Source of the DNA: Serripes groenlandicus
Lineage: Eukaryota; Mollusca; Bivalvia; Cardiida; Cardiidae
DNA length: 64,000 nt
Assembly: GCA_031761405.1 (NCBI GenBank)
Contig: JASEVX010000001.1
Coordinates: forward strand, 203,254,390 to 203,318,389
Direction of reading: 5' to 3'
The notes beneath the pieces are model-generated. The model made no database searches, was not told the DNA's origin, and worked only from the letters and a program-made list of their open reading frames with translations. Shown piece by piece: positions 33,786 through 43,325 of the stretch; the first letter of the stretch is position 1; every line of letters begins with the position of its first letter. The translations under genes were made by a program, and so were the position numbers.

Positions 33786-34360
33786 TCCCTTCTTACTGCT
33801 TCGTTAGCTCTTCTCATGTCAATGCAAAGTCTTATATAATCTTTCCTTGGCACTACAACAATTGGATTTACCCACTTACTTGTTGTGTTTACTTGCTCAA
33901 TAATGTCTAACTTTTCTAACTCATCTATTTTCTTCTCAAGCTTCTCTCTTAATCCATACGGTACTCTTCTCAATGGCTGTACAACTGGTTCAATACCATT
34001 GTCCACTGGAATATGGAGCTGATAATCTTTTAACTTGCCAATCCCCTCAAAAATCTTTGGAAATTTCTTGCACCAGTCCTGTTTTCTTTCATCCTCAGTC
34101 ACAACTTTGTTCACCATACTCTGCATATCAATGTGTAAAATACCTAGCTCTACAGCAGTTGTTTTACCTAACAATGCATGGCCTTTTTCCTCTACCACTA
34201 TGAAATCAGCATTTACAGTCTTATTCGACACTGCTACTACAGCAGTGAAACTACCAGCTACAGTTAATGGTTTATCATTACCGTATGCATACACTTTCTT
34301 GTTTGTAAGTTTAGAATTACATTTGACTTTCCTTTCATTCATGTATTCCCACATTTTTCG
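33782..34360 (-). pseudogene. Gyp-2 protease remnant and RT N-terminus
   Basis: Upstream of 34354 the frame shows VPVIIDS, then jumps to KNV.., so the active-site glycine and following residues (usually DSGA) are deleted. The frame then runs ALLGKTTAVELGIL, FEGIGKLKDYQLHIPVD, RRVPYGLREKLEKKIDELEKLDII and WVNPIVVVPR, the N-terminal RT blocks. Loss of the protease motif would stop polyprotein processing. Confidence 0.8.
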
Positions 34361-34559
34361 AATCGATAATAACAGGAACAGTTATTCCCTCTATAACAAC
34401 ATGTGTGTCTCCTTTCATATTTTGGCTTGATACAGTGAACACGTAGTCATCTGATGAATCATTATCGACATCAACTGCTTTGATCTTCTCTCTACGGCTC
34501 TGTTTTGGCTTACCAAAAAACTTAGACTTGCAACATTTCTCAAAATTATTTTCTTATTT

Positions 34560-35264
34560 ACACTTTCTGCACTTCTTTCCTCTAGCTGGACACTTTGGAT
34601 CTGTCTTAATATGCCCCTCGTAGCCACATGCATAACATTTCTGGCTTTTACCAAAGTCTTTCACATTTCTACTTTGTTGTGCACCAACTGCCTGTGGTTT
34701 TGCCATAAATTTGTGTCGTATTTTGTTTACACTTTTTTTTTATTCCATAGTGGAAGTCTGTGTTTCGGATGATTCAAGCGATCTCGCTATACGTCGTTAA
34801 TCATCTAAAGAGACATTGTCTTTTTCCAACAATTTTCTTCTCAGTCTTTGCGAAAAACATTTCTCAATGACCTGGTCCCTGATGTTTTCTTCTACGTTTG
34901 TAAAGTTACAGTAGACAGCTTTTTGCTTCAAACGAGTAATATACCGATCCATAGATTCATTGGCTTGCTGTGATATACTTATACATTGCGACCTTTCAAA
35001 TGTAACATTTGCTTTCGGTTTGAAATAATTGTCCAACAAACCTTTTGCGATTCCGTACACAGTTTCTCCTTCGCCTGGATCCGGAACTATAAACGTGTAG
35101 AAAATGTCTTGCACATCCATCCCAGCACCGTCTTTTACCCCTCTTCCATCCGAAAATAGCTCAAAACTTCGAAGCCATCTCGTCCACCGGATTCCTAACG
35201 TTGTTCTCTCGCCAATTTCAAATGGCGAAATACCTCCAATATCTTGCAGAATCGGCGTTGCCAT
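34560..35264 (-). pseudogene. Gyp-2 gag (capsid and nucleocapsid)
   Basis: Starts MATPILQDIGG 36 bp after the PBS-like site. It carries WTRWLRSFELF, FKPKANVTFERSQC, SMDRYITRLKQKA and IRDQVIEKCFS, the capsid motifs of Ty3/gypsy gag. After a frame break near 34797, two zinc-knuckle motifs follow (CYACGYEGHIKTDPKC and a damaged CRKC). Gag packages element RNA in the cytoplasm. Confidence 0.8.
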
Positions 35265-35299
35265 TGTGATTAAAACTCCGATAAATGTTTTAAGTTTAT

Positions 35300-35310
35300 C
35301 CTCGTCGCCA
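35300..35310 (-). other. Gyp-2 primer-binding site
   Basis: TGGCGACGAGG on the - strand, five bases after the LTR end. The same 11-mer occurs in Gyp-3 (45220-45230) and with one change in Gyp-1. The cognate tRNA was not identified. Confidence 0.65.
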
Positions 35311-35315
35311 AATTA

Positions 35316-35440
35316 TGTAATGTTCTTCCGGCTCAATAACTATTTGTAGTAAAAAATAACATGCACCATCTAATGTTCCATCTTTAATAACCCACAATTC
35401 CTCACTCTAAAACAAGGGACTTTACTTATAACACTTATTC
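35316..35440 (-). repeat. Gyp-2 5' LTR, 5'-truncated
   Basis: Matches the 3' LTR at 27929-28068 over about 125 bp but lacks the first ~45 bp (TGTAGTGTATTG...). It is joined directly to Gyp-1 protease sequence at ~35440. Confidence 0.7.
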
Positions 35441-35880
35441 TCTGGGATACAGATGTGACATCTTTGTCAATGTGAATTTCCAATTTGTAATCTTTTAGTT
35501 TACCTATCCCGTTAAAACAACCCTGAAATATATGGTCATCCACAATGTTTACTCCATATTTTACTGTCAGTAGACCTAGTTGTATTGCCATTTCTCTTCC
35601 CAACAAAGCTTGATCGATGTCATCGAAAACATAAATGTCAATGTGTGTCAATGTATCTCCTTCTTTGATAGAGACTATGGTTGTGAATTTTCCCAATATT
35701 TTCAGAGGAACTTTTGAACCATACGAATACAGTTTTTAGAGGTATTTTCTGTTTTTCACTTCATTTTGTTGCTCTTAGGCTCATTCAACAGTTTTTTGTC
35801 AATCAAAATTAAACGGATGCACCAATGTCTATGATGTAATTAACATTTTGTTCATCAACTTTTGTTTTAGAACTCATAAA
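35441..35880 (-). pseudogene. Gyp-1 protease and start of RT
   Basis: Upstream end: VNYIIDIGASV, an aspartic protease motif in which the usual DTGA/DSGA reads DIGA, then a stop. After 35696: GKFTTIVSIKEGDTL, DQALLGREMAIQLGLL, FNGIGKLKDYKLEIHIDKDV. The frame is cut by the Gyp-2 LTR at SQRI and resumes at 27928. The last part of the open frame (after SQRI) is LTR translation. Confidence 0.75.
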
Positions 35881-36835
35881 CTGGTTGGCCGATTTTTAAA
35901 TATTTGTGTAGAAAAGTTCCTTGGGTGACCCTCTATCAGATTCCGTCAAGTCATGTTGATTGGTAAAATAACATGGCCGCCAGGGGCGGGGCTATTTTGC
36001 CTTATATGGCTGAAGTGGAAACTTAAAAAATCTTCTTCTCCAAAAGTATCATGCCGATTTTCAAATTATTTTGTAGAAATGTTCCTTGGGTGACCCTCTG
36101 TCAGATTCCTTCAATCCATGTTGATTGGTCGAAAATTATGGCCGCCAGGGGGGCGGTGCTATTTTGCCTTATATGGCTATAGTGAAAACTGAAAAAATCT
36201 TTTTGATATAAACGGAACGTATTATAGTTTTACCTGCGGCGTCCAGTATGTTGTCAGCTAAATAACGTTAGAAGCCTTTGTCCAATCATCACCACATTTG
36301 GTTCGAATATCTCGGACAAGTCGATAACTAGCCATATCGCTCTAGTCAATAGAGAGTTATCACCCTTTAATTATAGAAACTACCTAAAATTGGTCTTGTC
36401 AGCTCAATAACTTTAGAAGCCTTTGTCTAATCATCACCAAATTTGGTCAGAATGTGTATTGGCGTAATATCTCGGACAAGTCGATAGATAGTTATTGCCC
36501 TTTAATTATAGAAATAACCTAACATTGGTCGTGTCAGCTAAATAACTTGTGAAGCCTTTATCCGATCATCATCAAATTTAGTCAATATGTTGATGAGCAG
36601 AATATCTTGGTCAGGTTCGATAACTTACCACGTTATCTTAGTCACTACACACTTATGTCCCTCGAAATGGCCAAAACTGTACTAACAGTGTCCGCTCTCT
36701 AAGTTTGGCTGACGTACAACCAATTATCACTATACTTGGTCTAAAAAAAACGTATTTTGTGACATTTGCCGCTCTTTTTTCGTACTTGTCGTTGATGATG
36801 ATCTATGTCATGAGTTGTCTCCCGTGATATACAAT
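35881..36835 (+). repeat. HINE fragments in Gyp-1 gag-protease junction
   Basis: 35880-36200 has GGCTATAGTGAAAAC-type units as in 1-720. 36230-36660 has three ~115-bp units with GTCAGCTAAATAACTT and AGAAGCCTTTGTCC and TCTCGGACAAGTCGATA. Clear terminal structures were not found, so these are truncated or decayed. Confidence 0.55.
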
Positions 36836-36851
36836 GTCCCATTATCCAACA

Positions 36852-37507
36852 TTAATGGTATTTCTTTCCTAGTGCGGGGAACGACTTGTCTTTAATGAAA
36901 TGTCCAGATTTCCCACATCTAAAACGCACTATGTCATTTATTATGTTGACAGGTAATGTTTCATTATGTATTGGTGTTTCAATTCTTTTAGCCTGTGATA
37001 TAGATGCTTCTAATGCTTGTGCTGTATTTCTTACTTGGTTTAATGTCAAGTATTTTCTTTTCTTCAATAGTCTGGTTCTTAAATGATGAGATATGCACTT
37101 CTGTTACACTAAATCTCGGATCTCTGTCCTCATTTGTAAACTCACAAAGTCCATGTTGTAGTCTGACTATGTAATGCTCAATGGTTTCGTCTTATGGAGC
37201 CATCGAACAGAAACAATATCGTTTATATGGTATATTAACATTCCCTTTAAAAAAAAAAACCGAAAGCGCATCTTTTGCCTTTTCATAACCTGCTTGTCCT
37301 TTCAGTTTCAGGAATCGTAAACTATATACCTTGCACTTGCTCTCCTGCACAATGTAGAAGCAATGCTGCTTTATATCCATCGTTCTGCACACCTTTCCCT
37401 ATTGCAAACAGTTTAAAGCTTCTCAACCACTTTTCCCAACTCGGTCCAATTATGTCCCCTCGTGTGTCGAAATTTGGCAAACCATTGAGTTCTATTAATT
37501 GAGTCAT
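36852..37507 (-). pseudogene. Gyp-1 gag fragments
   Basis: Starts MTQLIELNGLPNF about 70 bp after the PBS-like site, with WEKWLRSFKLFAIGKG and ALLLHCAGEQVQ, the conserved gag opening shared with Gyp-2, Gyp-3 and Gyp-6. It then continues in two other frames to 36852, with NTAQALEASISQAKRIE. The zinc knuckle is degenerate (FRCGKSGHFIKDKSFP), with only one of the three cysteines left. Confidence 0.75.
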
Positions 37508-37574
37508 TTGTTTCTTTTTAACGCAATGTCACGACAAAATAAACATCTATGGATCAAGAACATACCTTTGTTAT

Positions 37575-37585
37575 CCTCGTTGCCA
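37575..37585 (-). other. Gyp-1 primer-binding site
   Basis: TGGCAACGAGG on the - strand, next to an AACA LTR end at 37589 and upstream of gag. It differs by one base from the Gyp-2 and Gyp-3 sites. Confidence 0.55.
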
Positions 37586-37592
37586 ATTGTTC

Positions 37593-38071
37593 TGTTCAAA
37601 CCGTATTGATTGGCTGTAAAACATGTCTGGCAGGCGGCATGAGAAAAGGGACAAAATGACTAAACTTTACAAATCAATTCTTATTAAAGATTCTTGTCTG
37701 ATTTCAAGATAGTTTTGTAGAAATGTTCCTTTTATGACCCTCTACACTATTTTGTCAAGCTACATTGATTGGTGGGAAAATGTAACCGCCAGGTTGCATT
37801 AGTAAGGGGGTAAAATGACTTTTTAGCTTCAAATAAATTACCCTCCAACCAAACTTCACAGTAATGTTACTTTGGGGATCCTCTTTCAAATGATATAATG
37901 ATGGTATGTCCTTTTCCAAAAGTGCTTCACTGATGAGCTGTTTACTTACGATTTCAACTCCCTGAATTTTTATTGCCACTCTTGATCAATTTTCCCCCGA
38001 TATTAGCAGTCACACATGTGTTACTATACTATCCAACAGGGGATCGATTAATGGACATCTTGACCCTCTTG
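37593..38071 (+). mobile_element. 5'-truncated HINE family A copy
   Basis: Opens inside a core unit (TGTTCAAACCGTATTGATTGG) against the Gyp-1 LTR stub and ends GGGGATCGATTAATGGACATCTTGACC..CTTG at 38068-38071. The terminal hairpin is degraded. Confidence 0.6.
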
Positions 38072-38089
38072 TTATAAATCTATTCCATA

Positions 38090-38640
38090 TTCCTATCCCA
38101 GTGACTCAACGTGTGAGAGTAGAACTTGGCCAACCCATGTATTCAGTTAAGGAAATATGGGAGCACACCTGTGAAACCAGAGAATGTACCGTATAGCTCG
38201 ATTCTGGATGCTTTTCAGTTTTCTGAATACTCTTGAATCCATTAGCACTTGAAAATTAATCCATTACTGGGACGATGGGACGAAAAATGCCTGGTATAGC
38301 TATCTAGATGTTTAAAGAACGATACTTTTATGCCCCTGTTTTTTACATTCACCATTACTTTTTTCCCTAATAAATATTGGAGATAGTATATGCCCCTGTT
38401 CGGGCTCAACATTTAAAAGGACTTCTATTTCTAATAGTGTTTCTATTTCTGTGTCAATTATAGCCTCTTTTTCAAAAGGTTCAAATTTATACTTCACACA
38501 TGTGTCTAAATCTATATGACAATTTTTTACAATATCAAGAATGAATGGATCAGTTGTTAATTTGCGCCACTCATGACACAATTTGCTATTCTACCTTCTT
38601 TGAAACAAGGTCTCGCCTGTTTTATTGTCTGTATGTCGTC
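38090..38640 (-). pseudogene. DIRS-like reverse transcriptase fragment
   Basis: The - strand frame at 38581-38312 reads HEWRKLTTDPFILDIVKNCHIDL, then IDTEIETLLEIEVLLNVEPE and GHILSPIFIREKSNGE. The W-LT-DPFIL-V and SPIF-R-K-G pattern is typical of the N-terminal RT region of DIRS-type (tyrosine recombinase) retrotransposons, not Ty3/gypsy. Weak continuity follows to about 38090. No recombinase or split repeats were found. Assignment is by motif memory only. Confidence 0.5.
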
Positions 38641-38659
38641 CGAGATCACCGGCCTTGGT

Positions 38660-39265
38660 AGTTTTTTTTAATCATGTTGTGCACACGTGCCCGGCTGAAA
38701 TGCTATGAATGGAATCCAGAGCAGCCTGGTCATTTATATAGGTGACCCCTATGTCTATTTGTTTAGCCTTGTCAAGTTCACATAACCATACACAATCAGA
38801 AATAGGACGATTAAGTTTCGCCTAAACGGGTATTTCAGTCGGCTCCTTTCATTTGACTTCAGTGATTTGAGGGCTTTTCCTGCCTCTGTTTTTATTTTAT
38901 CTTCAGTTGAAATCTGTCTCGCTTATGTATTCCTACAGGCTTTGATGTGGGGCCCTGATTTTTCATGATCATCTATTGCCGATGTACGAAAATTAGATGT
39001 TCCCAATATGAATGCATTATTTTTCCTAGACCTGTCATCTGTCAGTTGCCCGTAAACGGATTTACAATTTGTACAAAACATTTTGAGCTGTTCTGAATCG
39101 TACGACAGCCATGGTCGGCCAGTCTTCCATTTGTCATTAAAAGCCCTATCCTTTCTTTTTAACTCGTATTCTTTTGATTTGAGTTGCTTCTGTCTCGGTA
39201 ACAGAAGTTTTCCTTGTTTTGCCCGGTTGGGCCCCTTCGACGTATCTAAGGAAGGACATTTTTGT
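38660..39265 (-). pseudogene. TTF-type zinc-finger remnant (KIAA1586/ZNF862-like, hAT-related)
   Basis: An open frame without ATG runs from about 39265 to 38920: a Lys-rich stretch (KQLKSKEYELKRKDRAFNDK), then WKTGRPWLSYD, MFCTNCKSVYG, KNNAFILGTSNFRTSAIDDHEKS and PHIKAC, then a stop. This is the C-x2-C ... H-x5-H TTF finger of the family of hAT-derived proteins often annotated as KIAA1586-, ZNF862- or C17orf113-like. In other frames further down come RPISDCVWLCELDKAK and DIGVTYINDQAA, the next conserved block. It is broken by frameshifts and joins DIRS-like sequence near 38650. It could be a decayed transposon or a retrocopy of a host gene. Confidence 0.6.
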
Positions 39266-39299
39266 TTATGTCATTCTTTTAACGTTGTTTATATCACGT

Positions 39300-39540
39300 A
39301 ATTTAATTGGAGGATCATGAATCATCCAGCCAATCAAATCACTCGATTCAGAAAAATACTTTTGTAACAAAGGGAAATAACTGTAAGATACTTGTTAAAA
39401 ACAGATGCGAGTGAGAATGCATTTAGGTAAATAACGCCGAGTTAACATGATTTACACCTACAACTTCATGATTACAACAAAAAACAAACATAGAGACATC
39501 AATGACAATTTTAATATGAATATCTAGTATTTATATATCA
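39300..39540. other. No gene seen; Gyp-4 3' end should lie here
   Basis: Sequence below the Gyp-4 integrase. A 3' LTR matching 46395-46482 was looked for and not found, so the element's end is lost or unrecognisable. Confidence 0.4.
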
Positions 39541-39581
39541 TAAGAGAATATTTTTCGCCGGTCATTTGGTCCTGTACAATT

Positions 39582-40316
39582 TCAAATGTTATCGGACCGG
39601 GTCAATAAATACCGGTCAAGTCCGACGGTCCGGCGTATTTCGGGAAGCCTGCAGTGGTGTTTAATTATCGGAGGTTGTAGTTGTTTTTCGGTCGTGGGTA
39701 AGACGAATTTTAGTCGTCTACCCATCAGCAACTGGGCTTGAGTATGTCCGCAATCGAGCGGCGCATTACGATGGTCTAACTTAGGCAAGTAAGGATCAGT
39801 TTTGCTTGCCTTACTTTTCTTGGGTTTCCTGCAGAGACCATTTTTTCAATGAAACCGTTTGACTATATATGGCCTTGTGAAGATGTAATGTGCGTGGAAT
39901 TCCATTCAGTAGCAAACATAGCGAATTCGTCCGAACTAAACTGAGGTCCGTTGTCCCTTTTCGGTGAGTCTATCTGGCCTAACCTGGAAAAGTGTACTTT
40001 TAAGCTGCGTATTACCGTGACACTTTTTGTGTCCGGTAGCCAGTCTATCTGCTTACTCTAGTAGTCAGCGGATATAAAAAATATCTTAAACGTCAAAGAG
40101 GACACAGGCAATGTGCTGCCAACGTCTTTGGGGGCACGTCGTGGGGTTTAAGCGGCTGTTTGGGGTTTACAATACATGTATGTGTGTTAAGCATAAATGG
40201 CATGCTAGCACGTGGTCAGTTATGGCTTTTGTCATGTAATGCCAACACAGTATATCACGTGCCCGGCTTACCGTCTTATTGACACCCATATGACCGATAT
40301 GAACTGCGTTGATCAT
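39582..40316 (-). pseudogene. Gyp-4 integrase, decayed
   Basis: Fragments read in several frames: a histidine/cysteine module near 40260-40200, TDLSSDEFAMFATEWNSTHI near 39930 (the region around the second catalytic Asp, which is not clean), and HRNAPLDCGHTQAQLLMGRRLKFVLP at 39780-39700, the conserved tail of the integrase core. Too broken to act. Confidence 0.65.
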
Positions 40317-40927
40317 TTATTGACGCAATCGTTTGGGGATTACTAATTTTGAACCTCGAAAAATGATGTCATAGCCCACCGACATTTCGTCCCGGTGATT
40401 CCAGAACTCTAGCACAGTTGCTGGGTAATCAGTTCTCGAGTCCGGCAATCCGTCAAGTATAGTCTGTTTCAATATTTGAAACTGGCTGTCATTTTGTGTA
40501 GCTGTACGAACTTGCTGCAATTTGTTGTCTTTTACAGGCAGGCTTTTGAGTACCGTATGTATATGTACGTAAAGTTCTTCTGTCAAGTCGAAGTACGTAT
40601 CATTAACAAAGTTACGTGACAATGTATCGGCAATTGGTATGTTTTTGCCGCTTACATGTATGACTTTTATATCAAAGTTCTGCAATTGTAGCAGCATTCT
40701 TTGCAGTCTAGGAGGTGCACTGCTCAGAGAATTCTCATTATTGACACAATTGGTTTGTGGTCAGATTCGACAACTGTGTGTCGAGCATAACAGATCTGTC
40801 TGAACCGTGTCGGTCCAAACAAAATAGCTAACATTTCCTTCTCGATTTGACCATAGCCAATCTCTGTCAGTGTCAATGTCTTTGAGGAGAAAGCAATCGG
40901 TTCTCCGTCTTGGAGGCATGTGACCAC
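40317..40927 (-). pseudogene. Gyp-4 RNase H and pre-integrase linker
   Basis: MVTCLQDGEPIAFSSKTLT, YGQIEKEMLAILFG and VVESDHKPIVSIM give the second and third RNase H acidic positions. After a frame change near 40700, FDIKVIHVSGKNIPIADTLSR is the standard RNase H end. The linker then continues to SVGYDIIFRGSKLVIPKRLRQ, just before the integrase H2C2 module. Confidence 0.8.
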
Positions 40928-40951
40928 ACTGCCCCTAGAACTCGCGTCGAC

Positions 40952-41745
40952 TTATCGGACTCGCAGTCGGACTGGTTTCTGGGCACTAAAGTACGCTAGA
41001 CCTGGGGCTAGTGTGATAGCCGTTTTGACCTTGTCAAAGGCGTCATGTTGTGCACAATCCCAAATGTATTCTACGTCTTTCTTCAGTGGGTCACGCATAG
41101 GGCTCACAATCTGAGATAGATTGGAGTTGAATTTGGTCAGATAGGTAACCATTCCTAAAAAGGTTTCTAATTCAGCTCTATTTTGAGATGATTTCATGGC
41201 CAATATTGCTGAAACTTTCTCGGGATCGGGCTTTAATCCGTCCGAACTCAAAACGTGTCCAAAGTACTTTACTTCAGTTGAGCCTGTTACACATTTGTCA
41301 GGGTTAAACCTTATTCCCCTTTCTCTAGCCTGTGCAAGCACATTTTTAAGATTGCTGTCTTGTTCTTGCTGAGTATCTCCGTAAATCAACAAGTCGTCAA
41401 ATATCGTACATGTAGTGACACCGGGTAAAGTCCTCGAAGAACTCGTCAATTTTACTTGAAAACATGTCTTGAGAGCTGTAAACGCAGATATCGGTAGCGT
41501 CCAAAAGGGCTGTTGAATGTGGTCAGGTATTATGTTTTATTGACCAGTATCCTTTTGTGGCGCCTTAAGTGTTTAGCGCCAGACAAGCGTGCTGCTAAGT
41601 CAAATATCGTACGCATTGGGTAATGAGGTCTGAATATGTTTTCATTGGATGCCTTGGGATCTAAGCACACTCGCAGCTTCCAAATTGTCGGGTTTTCGAC
41701 GCATACTAGCGCATTGACCCATTCAGTCGGTTCAGTCACTTTCTA
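40952..41745 (-). pseudogene. Gyp-4 reverse transcriptase
   Basis: TEPTEWVNALVCVENP, RVCLDPKASNENIFRPHYPMRTIFDLAARLSGAK, then after a break CTIFDDLLIYGDTQQEQDSNL (FDD polymerase box), GIRFNPDKC, VKYFGHVLSSDGLKPDPEKV, ETFLGMVTYLTKF and EYIWDCAQHDAF. All core RT blocks are there, but the segment between 41530 and 41449 is out of frame. Confidence 0.8.
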
Positions 41746-41783
41746 AATAATTGTCTTGTCTTCCATGAATTTAAGTTCTTTTT

Positions 41784-42931
41784 AGCTCTACTGGCCAAAG
41801 GCCAGAAGAGCTTATGCCGTGGTGTGGTGTCCGTCGTCCGTGCGTCCGTAAACAATTGCTTGTGAACGCGATACAGTTTTGATTGAATCTCAATCAAACT
41901 TATACAGTAGTTATATATTCATGAGAGCTCGGTTCCTTTCGCAAACCAGCCAGATCCGCCTATGCAAGACTGGATTATGGCCCTTGAAATTGTCAAAATT
42001 GCTATAATAGAGCTTGTGAACACAATAGAGGCTCCATTTACTATCTGATCTTCACCAAACGTACACAGTAGTTAGGTATTTATGAGAGCTTGGTTCCTTT
42101 TGCAAACCAGCCAGATCCGCCCATGCAAGACTGGATTATGGCCCTTGAAATTGTCAGAATTGCTACAATAGAGCTTGTGAACGCGATAAAGTCTTCAGTT
42201 TTGATTGTATCTCTATCAAACTTATACAGTAGTTATATATACATAAGAGCTCGGTTCCTTTCGCAAACCAGCCAGATCCGCCCATGCAAGACTGGATTAT
42301 GGCCCTTGAAATTTTCAAAATTGCTATAATTGAGCTTGTGAACACAATAGAGGCTCTATTTACTAACTAATCTTCACCAAACTCAGATAGTAGTTAAATA
42401 TTGATGAGAGCTCGGTTCCTTTCGAAAATCAGCCAGATGTGCCCTTGCATGACTGGATTATGGCCCTTGAAATTGTTGAAATTGCTTTAATAAAGCTTGT
42501 GAACACAATAGAACCTCCATTTACTATTCAATCTTCACCAAACTTAAATAGCAGTTAAATATTGATGAGAGCTCGGTTCCTTTCGCAAACCAGCCAGATC
42601 CGCCCATGCAAGACTGGATTATGGCCCTTGAAATTGTCAAAATTGCTATAATACAGCTTGTGAACACAATAGAACCTCCATTTATCATCTGATATTCACC
42701 AAACTTAGATATTAGGTAAATATTGAGAGCTTGGTTCCTTTTGAAAACCAGCCAGATCCGCCCATGCAAGACTGGATTATGGCCCTTGAAATTGTCAAAA
42801 TTGCTAAAATACAGCTTGTGAACACAAAAGAGCCTCCATTTACTATCCGATCTTCACCATACATACATGCTCTGGATTGAAAATGACCAAAGAACCATAC
42901 CATTAGAGCATAGGCCCACATGGGCCTCTTG
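41784..42931 (+). mobile_element. HINE family D with six ~160-bp units, in Gyp-4
   Basis: Starts after TTTTT with AGCTCTACTGGCCAAAGGCC and a CGTCCGTGCGTCCG leader. It ends ATTAGAGCATAGGCCCA-CA-TGGGCCT, CTTG at 42928-42931, then a T-run. GGTTCCTTTCGCAAACCAGCC-type words recur near 41930, 42090, 42250, 42413, 42577 and 42733, a 160-bp period. Reading frames inside it are repeat translations. It separates Gyp-4 protease from RT. Confidence 0.85.
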
Positions 42932-42959
42932 TTTAAGTATGTCCTGCAAAGCTACATGT

Positions 42960-43323
42960 ACCCGTCGTCGGGGACATACGACAGGTACAGCTGCGGTTTA
43001 AGATGCAAAGAACATGTTCCTGGGAATAGACCAATACCTTCGAAAATATCATCGTATTCCGTCAGTACAGTCTGTTTTTCTAGACGCTGATATTAATCAA
43101 AAGCGTAAGTCAGTCTTATCAGGCCAAGGTCAATAGGTGTATGAAGGCTCAGCAATGCGGGACCTAACATACAAGTATTGACCGATTTGTCTGGATGCTT
43201 GCATGTTAACGTGACCTTTCCAGTAACAGGGAGCGGATCGCCTGTGTAAAACGATAGCCTACTGTCGGGGGATACGAAAGGGGCTTTGCACCTCGTTTTG
43301 TTATATTGTGAAATTGGCAAAAT
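42960..43323 (-). pseudogene. Gyp-4 protease C-terminal half
   Basis: Reads LPISQYNKTRCKAPFVSPDSRLSF, YTGDPLPVTGKVTLTC, NTCMLGPALLSLHTPIDLGLIRLTYAFD, then FEGIGLFPGTCSLHL. It continues the DTGS motif found at 45420 on the other side of Gyp-3, with little or no coding sequence lost at the junction. Confidence 0.7.
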
Positions 43324-43325
43324 AT

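Larger units (their letters stand above)
27929..35440 (-). mobile_element. Gyp-2: Ty3/gypsy-type LTR element inserted in Gyp-1
   Basis: - strand order: truncated 5' LTR (35440-35316), PBS TGGCGACGAGG (35300-35310), gag (35264-34560), protease, RT (33785-33183), RNase H, integrase (32898-30184), a 400-bp noncoding stretch, polypurine tract GGGGAGAAAA and 3' LTR (28111-27929). Three HINEs lie inside it (28172-28433, 28439-29784, 30693-31701). The frame is broken at several points and the protease active site is deleted. It lies between the protease and RT parts of Gyp-1, so it is the younger insertion. Confidence 0.8.
23088..37589 (-). mobile_element. Gyp-1: Ty3/gypsy-type LTR element, old and multiply interrupted
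   Basis: Reading on the - strand: PBS-like TGGCAACGAGG (37575-37585), gag fragments (37507-36852), protease region (35860-35440), RT (27925-27020), integrase (25275-23540), polypurine tract and 3' LTR (23275-23088). Gyp-2 splits it between protease and RT. HINEs interrupt it at about 35880-36800, 27516-27842, 25276-26833 and 23923-24651. The 5' LTR is reduced to a stub beside HINE sequence at 37589. RNase H is missing: RT runs directly into the pre-integrase linker. Stops and lost active-site residues mark it as dead. Confidence 0.75.

Noticed and set aside
34035..34430. 131-codon + strand frame
   Set aside because: Antisense of Gyp-2 protease/RT.
35436..35445. Clean target-site duplication for Gyp-2
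   Set aside because: AGAAT occurs at both junctions but not at the true LTR ends; the 5' LTR is truncated, so the duplication cannot be confirmed.
39300..39540. 3' LTR of Gyp-4
   Set aside because: No match to the 5' LTR at 46395-46482 could be found.
41926..42921. Regularly spaced repeats resembling a CRISPR array
   Set aside because: The units are full-length tandem repeats without unique spacers, in a eukaryotic transposon.
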